A stretch of DNA of 39,059 nucleotides from a virus, in the IMG/VR virus record IMGVR_UViG_3300020442_001066, positions 1 to 39,059 of that record; one strand, written 5' to 3'. This document shows positions 38,805 to 39,059 of the stretch, one piece after another. The stretch's first letter is position 1. Every line of letters begins with the position of its first letter. Under the pieces are notes generated by a model, which was not told the origin of the DNA, made no database searches, and was given only the letters and a program-made list of their open reading frames with translations. The translations under genes and the position numbers were made by a program.

Positions 38805-39059
38805 CTATTTGTTACAAGCAAACTCTTGTTGCAGTTTGATATTATCCATGAATTCTTTTTTAGTACCCATGTCATCATTAAATGCACCACGTAGTACAGT
38901 TGTCTGTGTCAAACTACTGTGAGCACCAATGCCTCTGTTTTCACAACAACCATGTGTCGCTTGTAAGTACACGCCTACATTGGAACTACCAGTTGCTCTT
39001 TGTATCTCGTTAGCAATAACGTTGTTTAGTTCTTCTTGTAGTGTTCCACGTCTAGCACA
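38805..39059 (-). CDS. folE: GTP cyclohydrolase I, C-terminal part (partial)
   Basis: The last 84 residues of FolE; the start lies beyond the window. RRGTLQEELNNVIANEI, VGVYLQATHGCCENRGI (with the zinc-site His and Cys of the family's HxCM block) and SSLTQTTVLRGAFNDD identify it. The enzyme opens GTP to dihydroneopterin triphosphate, the entry to folate and to the queuosine/preQ0 pathway. With queE nearby, a role in making a 7-deazaguanine for DNA or tRNA is likely. Confidence 0.88.
   Translation of the reverse strand, partial: CARRGTLQEELNNVIANEIQRATGSSNVGVYLQATHGCCENRGIGAHSSLTQTTVLRGAFNDDMGTKKEFMDNIKLQQEFACNK

Noticed and set aside
1-39059. tRNA genes, CRISPR arrays, integrase or insertion-sequence genes
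   Set aside because: No cloverleaf-like segment, regular spaced repeat, transposase or recombinase was seen, and the gaps are too short for most of them.

Overview
The window looks like part of the genome of an AT-rich, T4-like marine myovirus. No capsid, terminase or polymerase gene lies inside it, so the phage call rests on several other signs. These are a T4-type RNase H (FEN family), a fibre protein with an Mtd-like N-terminus and Gly/Asn/Val repeats, a metallopeptidase/VWA gene beside a MoxR ATPase gene, phage-style folE and queE, very tight gene packing, and both sigma70-type and T4-late-type (TATAAATA-like) promoters. The host is not identifiable from the sequence. Marine T4-like phages of cyanobacteria or SAR11-type bacteria are the closest analogy.

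Region A (1-28642) is a dense accessory island, almost entirely on the + strand, with neighbouring genes overlapping by 1-32 bases or separated by at most 36. It encodes eleven radical SAM enzymes. Seven carry an N-terminal twitch-like cysteine module, two carry a C-terminal CC/CxxxC module with an altered GGEP motif, and two form a pair with a C-terminal W-x-C-x-A-G module. Around them are a DxD glycosyltransferase-like protein, a methyltransferase-like protein, an Ate/Bpt-like acyltransferase domain, two compact PLP aminotransferase-like proteins, an SGNH hydrolase-like protein, a QueC-like PP-loop enzyme, a nitroreductase-like protein, eight double-stranded beta-helix (2-oxoglutarate/Fe(II) oxygenase-like) proteins and a flavodoxin-like/methyltransferase fusion. 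A three-gene minus-strand cassette (5900-7917) with an amidinotransferase is embedded in it. The whole reads as a phage-borne biosynthetic gene cluster. No precursor-peptide gene is visible, so the substrate (sugar, aminocyclitol, lipid, free amino acid or a distant peptide) is open.

Region B (28613-30480, minus strand) holds a membrane fatty-acid desaturase and a tail-fibre/adhesin protein. Region C (30497-38567, minus strand) holds small conserved-looking phage proteins, the VWA/metallopeptidase and MoxR pair, RNase H and QueE. Three well-formed sigma70 promoters lie here. Region D (38454-39059) holds two tiny membrane proteins and the C-terminal part of GTP cyclohydrolase I (FolE). FolE and QueE are two steps of the preQ0 (7-deazaguanine) route, and the QueC-like enzyme in region A could be a third or could have been redirected to the island's chemistry.

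No tRNA, rRNA, CRISPR array, insertion sequence or integrase was seen, and no gene-free stretch exceeds about 110 bases.
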